Positions 1 to 12,600 of a DNA stretch of 64,000 nucleotides are shown here, in pieces. The stretch covers positions 63,548,501 through 63,612,500 of the forward strand of contig JAVUNC010000004.1 in NCBI GenBank assembly GCA_032173965.1, given 5' to 3'. This DNA comes from Sitta carolinensis (taxonomy: Eukaryota > Chordata > Aves > Passeriformes > Sittidae). Numbering within the stretch: position 1 is the first letter of the stretch; every line of letters begins with the position of its first letter. The notes beneath the pieces are model-generated. The model worked only from the letters and a program-made list of their open reading frames with translations, was not told where the DNA came from and did not search any database. The position numbers and the translations under genes are program-made.

Positions 1-2340
1 GATGAGAGGTGTCCCAAAATTGAGAAGCTGTCGTTTCTTGGAACTAACCAAAGCATCTTTAAAAAGAGAAACCCTAGAAGCAGCTCTGGTCCATGCACAG
101 TGGTGAGAGCACTGGACATGGAGGAAGAGGCCACGATGTGGTGCAAGAAGGACTCCTATCTCTCCTCAACGAACTGAGTACTGATTATCGGAAGGGTGGT
201 AATAGACTAAAGATTAATTATCTAAAAGGTGGTAACGTGATGGGGAATTTTCAGTTTGTTTTGTTAGGTTGAGAACTGGTGGGGGGGGAGGAAGAGTGTT
301 TTTTTTAAAGTTTCCATGTTCTTCTGTATGTGTCTTCTTTACCTATTATAAGTAATAAAGTTTTTTTCCTTTTGCTTTCTAAATTAGAAACTGTTTTGCT
401 CTGTTTTTGGTCACATCTCACAGCAGATACCAGGGACAGTATATCGTTATAGAGGCACTGGCCTTGTGCCAACGTCAAACCTTTGACAGAACCTTTGCAG
501 CCATTAATTGAGAAGACACAGAGTGAAGACCTGATCACATGTTAAATTACTGGTACTTTCAGTCCTTGGCAAGCAGATGGGAGGAAGCAGAGGAGAACTG
601 CTGGGACTGTTGAGAGCAATGCTCTCTGTTGAGGTCTGCAGGGTGTCCCTGGCTTCAAATCAGCTCTTTAAGGCAGTTTTTGAAGGTGCAAATCCAGGAC
701 AGTGATAGGCTCTTGCTTTTGTAAAGAATCTTTCAGATCTATGTGTTAAAAGCTGCTCGTTACTGTAATTATCCTTTTTGTTACTACACATACATAAACG
801 TCTAACTTCAGGTTGTTTTTAATGATGAATACTTGAAGTGGCAATGTGATGGCTGTAGTACTCTCTACTGCCTATTAATCTATGAAATGAAGGCATATGC
901 CCATCATGGAACGTTTGCACCAAGGTTCACAGTTCAGCTTAGGAAGACATATTTCAGGAGCTAAGCTTGCAGGTTTTACAGGAACAGAGACCAATACCAA
1001 CACCATCACATTGCTTACCTTGTCTGATCAGAGGAAGCAAGGGCTCTCTGGGCCCAGGGAGTTTGAGTCACAGAAAATCAAAATCCATTAAGTTGCAATA
1101 CATTCAAGCCGTAATTGCTGCAGATTAGAATTCAGTGGAGAATTTTGCATAATGCCAAGAGGTGACCTTTTTCAGGGGTGCTCTCCTGTGATTTTTGGGA
1201 CCTTGTAACAAATGCCTAGTGCCATTTAAGGAAGGAATGACATATCTCTGATATGCAAATTTTTACAGCACAGCAATTAAGCGGTTTAGAATTTTACGAC
1301 AGTGTTTGGGCTTTATACAACAAAAAAAAGGGCCAATAAAGGGCCGTGATGGATGGGCTAATCCCCACTGGAAATATACCATGTAATCTCATGGAGACAA
1401 TGCATTATGGATAGCATTGTGATTATTGGTGGTTAGTATCTCCCCCTTCTCCTCCCACCCTCCCCTGCCCGCAGCCTCCCCCTCCCCTGCTCCCCGCCTG
1501 ATGAAAACTGCATGGCTGCCACATTGTTGGGGGCACAGGCCTGGGATACAGATGGGAAAGTTGGGCCATTGCAATCTGCTGCACGCACGGACGACAGTGA
1601 AAAGGGGCTTGCAGCGAGGCAGCTTGTCAGCAGGGGGACAGGGCTGGGGTCCATATGCCTCTCTTCTTCTCCCTTCTGTCGCCGAGTCTGCCGCCGCATC
1701 CTGCTGTCGGGGGACACTTTAATGATGAACATGTTTAAAACAGTTTTGCTTACCTAGCGACAGCTTTTCAGGGAAGGGGAAGCTTAATTAGATACCTTCC
1801 GCCGTTTGGGTGGGTCGTATTTTGCTGCGGGTGTCTGTCTGTCTGTGGGTCCATCCAGTGCCCTCCCCCCCTGCAGCCAGGCTCTGGGTGCAGCTACGGT
1901 CCTCGCCATCCTCCACCTACCACAAAGGGCACATCACTGCTACCCCACGTGCCTCTGCCTGGCCAGACCTCTCCTTGCTGCTTGCAGCTTTTTTCTGAGG
2001 TCTGCAGTGGAGCTGGCAGAGGTGTTTGAGGCAAGCGTGTGCTGCACCTTGCACAGTCTCAAGCAAGGTGAGAGAGCTGTGATAGGGGCTGACCCTGATT
2101 GCTTTGGACACAAGATAGCAAGATAAGCGTTGAGAATTTTAACTATGTTTTTGAAAGCAACTTGTAAGCAGAAGGAAAAAACCAAACATCTCTGACTGCT
2201 GTTTGGAGTGCCAAAGGAAAGTAATTTAACGCCTGAAGTCACTGTCTTGCTATTTGTTCACTATCCTAGAGTCAAATAAAGCTTGCTGTTTATCTTTCTT
2301 TTTCCTCAATCTTTTATACCCTTTATTAGAGCTGCTGCTG
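1..2340. other. Non-coding, no gene seen
   Basis: Unique DNA with frequent stops. The block at about 1230-1440 is repeat-free and has the octamer ATGCAAAT at 1253-1260, making it the most regulatory-looking part. Frames of about 100 aa at 1426-2242 overlap each other on both strands and show no domain. Confidence 0.5.
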
Positions 2341-2345
2341 GAGTA

Positions 2346-2463
2346 CATTTTTTTGTTTGGTTGGTTTTCTGGGGTTTTTTGGGGGTTTGGGGTTTTTTGT
2401 GGGGTTTTTTTGTTTTGTTTTTTTGTGGTGTTTTTTTTGGTTTTTTGTTTGGTTTGGTTTTTT
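2346..2463 (+). repeat. G/T-rich low-complexity tract with a G-quadruplex motif
   Basis: About 118 bp almost free of A and C. It contains four G-runs of at least four bases at 2371-2374, 2381-2385, 2389-2392 and 2401-2404, with loops of 6, 3 and 8 bases. Apparent Phe/Gly/Val-rich frames here are artefacts. Confidence 0.85.
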
Positions 2464-3089
2464 AGGATTTTTAGTACATAATAGGGGACTGGAAAAGATT
2501 GGTTCAGTTGTTTCTTAAAGTGTTTCTTAGGTGACCAGAAATTCCATTGGTATATATTGTAACCATAGTTAATTAAAGATTAATTTTACAAAAACAAAAA
2601 ATCTGACCGGCTTGAGCTTATTGTGGAAAACCCCCTTGGCAGTGGGGTTCTGGGAAGCAAAAGGCAGCATGGGGATTCCCAGGCAGTGATCCTTAAATGG
2701 CCAGCCCATGGGACAGGGGGAATGAAATTGGAAATTGATTTTCTGGGACAACTACAATCCCTCCAACAGCACAAGAATCTTCCACCAGGTCCAATTGACT
2801 CCTAGGAACCACAGAAAGCAGAACAATTTGTATGGAAGAAATCGTTTCAGCACTAGCTCTGATTTCCCACAAGATCTCCTTATGGTCATTTCCCAAATCG
2901 TATTCAGCCCTCACAGAGGGAAAGTTTACCCTCACTCCTGCCTTTAGGGTAGGAGGCCCCAGAGCACACATAGTGTGCCCCCCTCTAGGCTCTCATTTGT
3001 TATAGGTACATTTGTTACTTAATCACAAAGCTGCCCTCTCCCTGACTGTATCAGTGAAGAAAGTATTGAGGGCAACAGCTGAAATAAAC

Positions 3090-3160
3090 AGCTGGATAGA
3101 CAGATGGACTGATGGGCAGATAGCTGGGGAGAGGGATATACAGATAGATAGACAGACATT
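3090..3160 (+). repeat. Degenerate GATA/GACA microsatellite
   Basis: GGATAGACAGATGGACTGA-type units followed by CAGATAGATAGACAGACA: an old imperfect GATA/GACA tract. Confidence 0.6.
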
Positions 3161-3320
3161 GGGAAATAGGTATGGACAAGGATTTTAGCCATCAAACGAG
3201 TCCTTTGCTAAGCTGGGAACTGCCAGCAAGAACTGTCCTGCTTCAAACCTCAAGTCTCAAGCTAAAACACCTCTGAACACAATGGGCTAGTTCTAGTCTT
3301 AAGATACAAAATATCATGCA

Positions 3321-3665
3321 TGCTGGTTTTGATCAGGTCAGGGTTAATTTTTTCGGGAGCCAGGAGGGGCATGGCTGAGGCCCAGATATTATTTGTACCA
3401 GCTTATGTCAGTTATGGGAGCCGAAGGAAGAGACTCTCTCTCTGATTCTGAGTAGGGGTTCCTTCCGGTCAGGAGAAAATGTACCATGGAAGATCTGGTA
3501 TTGTTTTGGACTTTTCATGTAAACAGTTTATTTGTCTTATAACTTTGTTATTAATATTGTTGCTGTTGTTTTCTTATCTCATTGCTGTTTCCAGTAAATT
3601 GTTCTTATCTCAATTCATGATCTTTGCCTTTAGGGCATCTACTTGGAGGGAGTGAGTAGCAATTC
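3321..3665 (+). mobile_element. ERVL-type LTR fragment
   Basis: The left end TGGTTTTGATCAGG and AGGGTTAATTTTTTC resemble the start of avian ERVL LTRs, and the right part (TTATTAATATTGTTGC, then CCAGTAAATTGTTCTTATCTC and AATTCATGA) resembles their R/U5 region from memory. No internal retroviral gene was recognised. It looks like an old solo LTR; exact ends are uncertain. Confidence 0.6.
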
Positions 3666-3719
3666 GGTTTTAGCAAGAGTATTAAATTGGACAATACCAT
3701 TTCTAAACCACAATGTTAC

Positions 3720-4010
3720 TGTGATGCACAGAGGGAACACAGTAACACACACAACAGGTGTTCAGGTAGAGAAGAAGAAAAGAACTCTCCAGTTTATTGT
3801 TGATCTCGTATCTATAAGTTTCTGGACAGTGACCAGAGATTGGACAGAGAAGTTCCCACCTCTCCATCTCCACTGGTCACTTGAGAAGTCCATCAGGTGA
3901 TATCTTTTACAAAGGAATGCAAACATGATTCCTGTTTATCTTACAATTCATGAGAACTGACTCCATTATACCAAAACAAATCAGAAGGCTGATTTTCAGG
4001 AACAACACCA
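3720..4010 (-). mobile_element. Possible LTR fragment, antisense
   Basis: The + strand holds GAAGAAAAGAACTCTCCAG, TTTATTGTTGATCTCG and CCAAAACAAATCAGAAGGCT, which resemble from memory the antisense of avian ERVK-type LTRs. A reversed AATAAA lies near 3795. Weak; a consensus search would settle it. Confidence 0.3.
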
Positions 4011-4979
4011 CAACATTGTGTCATGCATCAACTCTATTATAGTTTCCTATACAAGATGGGCCAAAATGGAAATCCTGCATAGCTAGCAGTTTGAGAGTAA
4101 CATCTTTGCAGTTTTAAGTGGGAAGCCCATGAAACATTTGGCTTCTGTGGTATTTTTAATATTGTCTTTCTCTGCAGCTGACGAATACTTTTCCTGTAAG
4201 GGTCAATATCTCTCTACAACACAGTGGAGAAAATCAAAGGAAAGGAAGCACTTCCTAGCAGTGAATCTGTCTGGCTTTGGAGGAGTGACATAAAAGAAGT
4301 GAGAAGGTTCTTGCAATCTTCGTGTCTTAAAATATGGCAGAAAATACAGGAATACCACCCCTTGTATGACAGATGAGAGACTGAGCCAGGAGAAGGATGA
4401 CTAAGCCATCTCATGCCTTTTTCAATAGAGAATATATAAAAGAAAGAAAAGGTAAAAACCAATAGGCATCACATTTGAGTAGCAATTTCCACTTTGTCCC
4501 TTTCATTCCTATGAGGAAGAGTCTCTTCACAAGGCATTGCAGTTCCCATGGATGCGGAAAAAGGCCCTTGGCAGGTTAGTCACTCTGGGAGACCTAGACT
4601 ATGTTGTTTCCTTGAACCTGCTCATCCAGACAACTTGCTTGACAAATGCCTAACCTAGTTTTCACTTGAGCCAAGATGGCCCTCTACATCTTTCTCCTTG
4701 CTACAATCCAGTGTCCAGCTCCCCATAAGAGCTGACCACCTGTTGTGGGTCACCACTCACTGCCAGTTGTCACAGTGACAAGTGTAAAGTAATGAAGTCT
4801 GGGAGCAATTGCACATGCCTAGTTTCTGATCCTAGATGGAGGTGGAAGAACTTGGCAGTGTTTGGTGTTCAGTACATATATTTAATGGCACCTGGGCCAC
4901 GTCTCTGTGGGGAAGCCTTCCCCTCACTGCCATTCATATGTGGATACAAACAAATGTTTGTGTGGGCATCATGGTACTG

Positions 4980-5520
4980 CTTTATTGATTATGACAGTAA
5001 GGGATGTGAGAGGATGGTTGACACTTGTTTACAGTTGTGGGAACCAGGACATCCTTCTGACTGTCCTGGGGAAATTTATAAGTCATAAGAATTTAGATAG
5101 AATGATAATTAGACTGTCACAGGATGAAAAAGTAGAATTTGGGGATTTTAGAATGTGGGATCAGGGGGCAAAGATGGAGGAAATGGGGTGTGTCCCTGAG
5201 CTTCTTCTTCATCCTCTTGTTCTCCATCTTCTGTGGTGGTGTGGCACATTTTGGTTGGTCTAGAACAAAATACACTGTTCAATGTAGTTGATAGTTATTC
5301 GAGTATTGTTGTAAATAAAGCATACGTAGTTTTTAGTATAAAAGATAGTGCTGTCCCAAGAGGCAGAGAGTTCAGCACAGCCCGGCCTGCAGAGAAGACC
5401 GTGGTGGGCCAGAGCAACAAATATGAGATAACAAAGAATAAACAAATTTCTGAACACGAGAACAGATGACTCGACCTCTTCTTCAGACACTGGGCTGGGG
5501 GAAAACAGAAAGCCTTCCCA
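4980..5520 (+). mobile_element. Endogenous retrovirus LTR A
   Basis: TATAAAA (5337-5343) and AATAAA (5437-5442) are spaced about 100 bp apart, the usual promoter/poly(A) layout of an LTR. The stretch 4990-5400 aligns by eye with the reverse complement of 8905-9250: shared blocks include ATACTAAAAACTACGTAT and TGTTCTAGACCAA (written as on the opposite strand) and a TCTAATTATCA-like block. No gag, pol or env remnant is recognised beside it. Ends are approximate. Confidence 0.7.
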
Positions 5521-8450
5521 GAGACAGAGAGCGAGACAAGTAAAGTCAGGTGGAAACCAAGCTCAAAATCCTCAGGAAACCCCAGGGTCAAGGCAACAAA
5601 ACAACAAGAGGAAAAAGTATTTTTGCATATTTATGTATTTTAAAAACCTGACATACAGTAATGGAAGTACCAACAGTACTAACCAGGGAATTCCAGGCAG
5701 CACTAACTTGTAGATATCTTTAAGGATGACAAAATGAAGCTGTGACATTAATATCACCTGCAGCAAAATGTTAACAGAACTGCTGAACCCCATGAGAAGA
5801 CAAGAGTCCTCTCCAGCTCTTGCATCCTCCCCTGCTTGGCAACTTCTGCAAAACTTTTGCATTAGGATTTGAGTACCTAGAGCAGAGATGGTGAGGTACC
5901 ATGTGTGAATCTTCAAGGAAAAATCATCTTTGACCTGAGTCTAAGCAGAAGTGGAGTGACTCAACTTATAGAACATTTGGAATCAGACAGATATCTTAGT
6001 GAATTTAACTGGAAGTTTCCCCCAAAATATCAAGGCTGTTCATGAGTAAAAAAAATGTCACCTACAAGGTGCAATGCAACAGCTCTCGACATTCAAGCTC
6101 CAAACCCAAGGTCCCAGTTGATCAGGTTTCTTGAAGATTTTGTGAAGGTTAGAAGCTCTCCAAGTAACTTTTGTTTTCAAAGTTGTATTGATTCAGTCAT
6201 GGAAGTTATCTGAAGTCACCACGTGAGATAGTATTTTTCCTTTGTTTTAAACTCTCTAGGAAGATAGCCATAAATTAAATTAAATGATTTCCAAATATTA
6301 AATGATTTCCAAATAATTTCCGAAGAGTACTTTGAAAATCACTGTCGCAGCAACTGCAAGTCACAGGTCATGGGATGGTGTGCAGTGTTCAAAAAAGGGG
6401 ATACTATTAATTTTGAAATCTCCATGTAATGAACATTAATATATACACAAATTGCATTTCTACCAACATATGGTACGCTTGCATCTTCAGTTAGTGCTGC
6501 TTTGTATCTTTCATTCTTGCATTTTGAGTAACTGGTAGATGTCATAAGGTCACAGTTCCACTTGCTTTTCTCAAGTGTGCATACAGCCACTCTTCTTTTG
6601 CTGCTCAGCAAAACTTGTGGCATCAGGAAAATTAACTCTCATGAGTGGTGACAGAGAAACTCTTTTTCATGGTCTTGAACAACAGAGATATATATTGGTG
6701 AGATGTGTTAGATCAGACTTGAGATCATTTCAGTGCCCCAATCCAAATGAAGAATTTCTTATTTGAATTATGAGCAATGTAATTTCAAGTGTCAATTTTA
6801 ATTTTGCTATCATCAAACAGCGCTGCCATTCAAATCTCTATTGTTCCAGTGCCTGAAGCACTATGCTGGCACATGGTCATGCCACATGCTTTTTTGAGGA
6901 CCACCAGTTCCTGCCATTTCTAAGGCAGGAAGGAAGGTGGCTATTACAAAAAGAGATTGAACATAAATAAGATTGTTTTCTCAGGGTAGTTTATTAAGGG
7001 CTATTATTGTGTTATACTGTTACCCGTGCTGATACTCTAAGAATAATGAAAGTAAAAGTAAAAGAAAATCTAGAAGGGAGGTTCAAAAAAAAATCTGGGG
7101 ATTTCCAGACCCCAGATGACCAGAAGATGATAAATAACATGTTTAGTTTAAGTATAAGCAAATAATAACTATGAAGAAAGCTTAAATGAGGCTGGGGTGT
7201 TACCACATCTTTCTGTAACGGAAAGAACAGGCCAAATTTAGTACTAACCAAATAGTTCATTCTCCCAGAGTGGCGTGGGAAATGGATGACCTCACATGGA
7301 TCTTGTTATCCCAGGATCTGCCTAAAAACCTGCCAAAATAATGACGCAAATAACAAAAATATCTCTGGTTACAATGAAAATAAATTGACATAATCATGAG
7401 TTTCTAATTCAAAACATAAGCTAACCTGCAATTCACTGCAACTGCAAAATAGCGAGCGGGTTATTCCTCTGTGCTGCTTTTTTTTCCTGACATTGCTTTA
7501 TAAGAGGTGATAGTGGATCATAGTATTCAGCAGTTTTACCAAGTTTGATACTTTATGTGGGCATCTAGATCAAATTCGGATGTGTTCATGTTTCATATCT
7601 GTTTCTTGTTCGGAAAAACAAATCAGTAACTTTAACATCACAGTGATTTGGGGCAGACTTTATAAGTATCTGATTTTGGTGGTATCACTAAAAGACTCAG
7701 ATGCTACTTAATTTGTATGTATTGGGGGACAAGGAAAAAGGCTGGTTGTCATATTTAAAAATTGTAACGCTCCATTGCAAAAATGGAATTTCATTTACAG
7801 CATTGCATCAGAAAGGCAATTTTCTTGTTTCCTCTTACCTACATCAGGTTTTCTTTGGTGTTATATTTGGGGTATAATGTTATTATGGTCGCAGAGTTGC
7901 TCTAGGGTTTTAATTACAGACAAGAATAACAACTTCATGGCAAGACAAAAAACTTCATTATATTTTAAATTAATCTTTTGATGTCTCTGGAACACTTCAT
8001 GTGTCTGGAGTCTGTGCTGCTGACTTCTCTCCTCCACTGTGGAAGGAAATCAACTTATGGTTAGGACTATGGATGGGACAACCTAGGAGAAAAAAATCAC
8101 ATGAAGACTGAGTTTTAGCTCAGCTAATTCCCCACTTTCCCCACTAACATCACATGTGAATTGGGATGAATAGGATAAAGTAGGATTTTTTTCCGAAAGA
8201 AAAAAAAAACCAAAACCAAAAACCTAGGCTCAGAGAGGTGAGTTAACCACTAGATGGGAAGATGTGGAGTCTGAATTGGACTTCAGGATCCCGTAAGAAA
8301 GCAGACCCAGGTCAGACAGTCTGAACTCCGGCACTCGGATTTCTTTACTCCTAAGTATGAGCAGCCGCACGACGATTTACAGCCCTCAGATTTATGCACT
8401 CCAATTTCTCGCACTTCCTTAATTTGTCTCATGTTCCTGAGCGTCGCGGG
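5521..8450. other. Non-coding, no gene seen
   Basis: AT-rich DNA between two related LTRs. No retroviral protein motif was recognised in any frame, so an intact provirus is not supported. Short direct repeats occur at 6282-6319 (AAATGATTTCCAAATA twice). Confidence 0.5.
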
Positions 8451-8775
8451 CTCTGCGGCGCTTACCCGGCTCATTTTTCTCTTTCTCGGCCGCAGCCGGG
8501 TGACAGCGGCGGCGGCGGGCGGTGATGGATAGCGGCCAGGGGCGAGCGGCGGAGGCTCCGCATCCGCTCGGGGGTGCCGGCCGGGCGGGCCGCCGGCCGC
8601 TGCCGTCGGTAGATGGTGCTGCTCGGTCTGCTGTCACCGCCACCGCCACTGCCTGGCTCTCCTCTGCTCGCTCCGGCTCCGCTTCTGCCGCGGAAAGCAG
8701 CGCGCCGAGCTCCCCCGTGCCGCCGCACCCGCCGAGGCGGGAGCGGGGCAGGCTGCGTGCGAGGTCCCACAAGGT
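8450..8775. promoter_or_regulatory. CpG-rich block left of LTR B, with ATG plus splice-donor on the minus strand
   Basis: CpG-dense with GGCGGCGGCGGGC-type runs. On the minus strand an ATG at 8474-8472 is followed after three codons by CGGGTAAGC, a strong splice-donor match with the exon ending at 8466. This could be the first exon of a host transcript driven by the CpG island or by the adjacent minus-strand LTR. No acceptor exon or protein family is recognised, so no CDS is called. Confidence 0.4.
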
Positions 8776-8789
8776 TTGGGACACCTATT

Positions 8790-9285
8790 TGGTGTGGAGA
8801 TCTCTTCTTCAGCCCGTGCGTTTAAAGGATGAGACAGTGCTTCTCAGTTTTCGGTCTCAAGGTTGTTTATTCTCTCTTATCTATAAAATTTTCTTTCTGC
8901 CCAGCCAAGGTCTGCTCAGCAGGACAGTCAGAGGCACTCTGCCTGCCCCCAGGGCGGTGTTATCTTTATATACTAAAAACTACGTATAACATATTTACAA
9001 ATATTTTCCAATACTCATCACCTATGTTAGACAGTGAACTTCTACTCTAGACCAATCCAAAAGTGCCAACATCATCAGTGAAGATGGAGGTAGAGAAGAA
9101 GAAAGGCTAGACACGCCCAAATCCCTCCATCTTGTCCCCCAAAACCCCTATACAAAAAATCCTAAAATCTACACTTACACCCTGTGATATACTAATTATC
9201 ACACTATTTAAACTGCGGTGGCTTTTATCTCTTCATGTAAAGGTGACAGTTTGCTCCATGGTTCGTAATCGAACCCACTGGCGTT
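8790..9285 (-). mobile_element. Endogenous retrovirus LTR B
   Basis: Read on the minus strand: a U3-like part from about 9285 with GGTTCGATTACGAACCATGG, TATATAAAG near 8967, AATAAA near 8866, and a right end near GAAGAAGAGATCTCCACACC. It is related to LTR A but inverted. It lies between CpG-rich blocks and its U5 end points toward 8775. No clear target-site duplication was found, so the ends remain approximate. Confidence 0.7.
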
Positions 9286-9640
9286 CTAGACTGTGTGCCA
9301 AGGTCTCTGAGCCCCCTGACAGGGATCTCGACAGCTCCAAACTCCCAAAAAGATGTCCCGAACTCGGACAGCTGCGGAGACAGCTCCATCTTCCCTTCCT
9401 CCCCTCTGCCTCGGTAAAAACACCGGCCCCGGCTGGAAAACGCCTCCTGTTCCCTGGAGAGCCGATCCGCTGGGAAGGGGGCAGCGTCCGGGGGTCTTGA
9501 AGGGGAGTGCGGGGTCTTGGAGCTCTTAACAGCCCGTCCGATTCCGTGTGACAGCCTTAGTGCATCCGAGAACGCTTCCCCCTGGCCCGAAGCAACCCCG
9601 GATACCGAAAACGGAGAGAGTATCTGGACAGTGCCCACAT
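9286..9640. promoter_or_regulatory. CpG-rich block right of LTR B
   Basis: GC-rich with regular CpGs (TCCGCTGGG, GTCCGGGGG, CCGTCCGATTCCG). Together with 8450-8775 it may be one CpG island split by the LTR. The 167-aa minus-strand frame across it is not recognised. Confidence 0.35.
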
Positions 9641-12600
9641 TTATTCTTATTTTGAGGGAGCTTTTTGAAGTAAAAAAAGCCTGGAAGAGTGGAACCGAAA
9701 TTTGGGCTTGCCAAAGAAAAGTATACAAAAAATCAAGGATTTTAAACCTTCATTAGCACGGTGTACTGCAGCCAGCTCACACGGCTGTCGATCTTTTCCC
9801 CACCTCACTACAGTTTTAACCACCTTGATAACATTTGTTTGGCCATGCTGCCCATAGCTAAAAGTGTCCTTTTTTTTAATGGATGTATTCCCTAAACCTC
9901 ACTTCTCCCATCATTAATATGGGCAGGCATCGCCTGCTGAGGAAATTTTTACAGAATATAATTCAGACAAATTGAATTTGGAGAAAGCATCCTGCTGAGA
10001 TGATTACTGATTGATAAAATCATACTCATAAGTAATACAGCATGGACCTGACTCTAGTCTGTATACACTCATTCATAGGTGTTATTAGTTGACAAATACA
10101 TTAATGCACTTCAACAAATCATTTGTGACATTAAATACATCCAATACTATTAACATTGCTAACTTTGCAGCAGAACCTTGGAGATCTTGCCAGGGATGGC
10201 AGTCCTTTTGCTAGGTGCTGTATGAATACAAAATAAAAAGGTGTCACTGCTCTACAGGATTGTAAGAAAACTTGCAGATTGGAAATCGCTTGAAGGCACA
10301 CTCGGAGAAACCCAAACGGGCTTGAAATCCCAAATGCACAGTTAGCAACTATGTTTGGCCTCTCCTTCATTAGGAAATGCTGTAGCAGCCCCAGACCTGC
10401 TCCAAATCACAGCAGTAGGCAGGGGGGGAGTTAGGAGAGGGTCCCAGCCCTGGCTGGGGAAAGCCGCTTTTGCAGGAGGATTGCTAGTGAGTTGAGTGGG
10501 AGCAGATTGCATCTGTCATGTGCTGGGAATTAGTTTCCACATGCAGTCTTGTGGGGGTTTTCAGCATTGCTCCACAATGTAATTTGTAGTTTATTCCGTG
10601 GTTTATTCCATCAGCAGTGCTGAAATCAGGTTAGACTTGCTTCTTGATGCTGCAAAATCTAAAGGTAGTTTTTGTAGACAGAGGAGTGTACTTCCTAACA
10701 ACTTACACCATTCTTATCAAGACCAGCCCGCAAGGTCGTGAGGCTTTGCATGAGAATTTTCATGTAATAGTTCTTCATTGCAGACCTTTTGAAATCAGCA
10801 ATTAGAGATATTCCCTTGTAAGAGGAAGGGAGGCTTATTTTGCCAAGTTTTATCGTTTTGTACCCTAACAAACCCTCCTAGATGATGGTAATAGGAAGCA
10901 CTTCTTAGATAGCAATCAACCCCGGGGTACAGCTGGCATGAGTGTATGGTGGTGAGGGCTCTGGCAAGGAATTGACTGCAGTTCTTTGCAGATTAGAGCA
11001 AGAGGAAAGTTAGTGAAGTTGCAGCTCTAGAGAAGGACAGATAAAGCTGGGCACAAAAGCAGAGATTTTAGTAACACTATTTAAGAACATATTAGTACAA
11101 GAACAACTGAAAGGTGTTAATGCTGTTTGGTTGAAGTCTTCCCAAAGTTAGCAGTACTGAGCAGTGAGAACAATTGTTTCATCAGGGCCCTCCTTACAAT
11201 CTGGCCTTCAATTTTGCTGCTGCTGATGCACAGAGTTAGTTAGTAGCCAGGAGAGAAGATGTCTATATAAAATACAGCTTTAACATTGGAGACAGCTTAA
11301 AATGTAGGCAAATCCAAGACATCATAAACAAAAGAAGGAAAAATAGCTAATGACAAAAGGCGAGAAAACCACCTTAACCCCCAAATGTGTAACTGCCCTC
11401 AAGCTGTCTCACAGATTTGAGCTCAGTAGGAGCCATGCAATGAGGCAGTAGTGTGCAGTTCATTGCTCCTAACTGAACACTGAAATAATACACTTGACAT
11501 TGGGTTTGTATATGATGATTTGTATATTATCAGCAGAGCATATGTGGATATGCCCAGAATGGCAGGAGTAATTAAGTACTTCAGTCAGGTATAACCCCAG
11601 TGCTTCTGCAAACTGGCTGAGTTTTGCTGAAGCTGCTGAAGTTCCAGCAGTCCATAGCATAGGAAAGTGTGATTCAAAGCTGTGATGTACCTGCATCACT
11701 GTTGCTCTGTATGCAGCACTCCTCTCTGTCACTGTGTACTGGGCTGCTTGTTCATTTGCCAGCATACAAAGAAGAACAAAATTCTAACTCATATTCCAGT
11801 CACGACTGTTAAACTTGACACGCAAAACCTCACAGGTATGGGAGTTTTTAATTTGATTTCAAATGCTATATGTGGACATTAGTTGTGTTTGTTTCCAGGA
11901 GACAGCAGAGCCACGGTGCATGGATTGAAAAGAAAACTAAACTTTGCTGAGAGTGGTGAAAGTTCAGGGGAACTCAGCTGATGAAGAATTACCTGGTAAT
12001 CTGACACAGGTATCTAAAAGAATAAGGAAACATTTTAATGAGAAATAAGTTAAATTAGAGACTATTGCATATATTTTAGATTTCCACAATCTGCTGGACT
12101 TTTAACTTAAAACTTTACATCTTTTAGCAGAAAAATTAATTTCTCTTTCACAAGTTCCACTTAGATTTTGTTGCTAATAAACCCAAGGATGTAAATACTA
12201 TTAAGTACAAAACAGCCTGCTGCATAATTGTTTCAAAGCAATTACAGATTATATCGAGCCATTCGTTGAGCAGAAACAGTTTTTTCCAAGGCACTAGCTC
12301 CCTGTACCTTGAAATTTTATTAGTCTAAGAATTTCATGCACCATATGTTGTAATATGAGACTAGCTGCAATTGAACAAACAACTTTCTGATATATAAGTG
12401 AATGATAACCTGATTTTAAATGTGTTTATCTAATGAGATAGTAACTGTAATTTACAGCACATATAAAAACTCCCACTGTTACTCCTGGTGCACCTTTTGG
12501 CTAAAAAGGGTGATGCGCTGAGATATGCTAATGAATATCATCTTGGTTTTTACCAAGTCAGTAATAAAATTTGCATTTGATATTGTGCACAGTAAACTGG

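Noticed and set aside
2254..2481. 75-aa hydrophobic frame resembling a membrane peptide
   Set aside because: Phe/Gly/Val/Leu residues arise from the G/T-rich low-complexity tract.
4980..9285. A single provirus bounded by LTR A and LTR B
   Set aside because: The LTRs are inverted relative to each other, diverged, and no retroviral gene remnants were recognised between them.
9225..9728. 167-aa minus-strand frame
   Set aside because: Crosses the end of LTR B and a GC-rich block; no domain recognised.
12493..12504. CCTTTTGGCTAA, identical to part of the U2 snRNA 5' end
   Set aside because: The match does not extend on either side; no snRNA promoter or secondary structure is evident.
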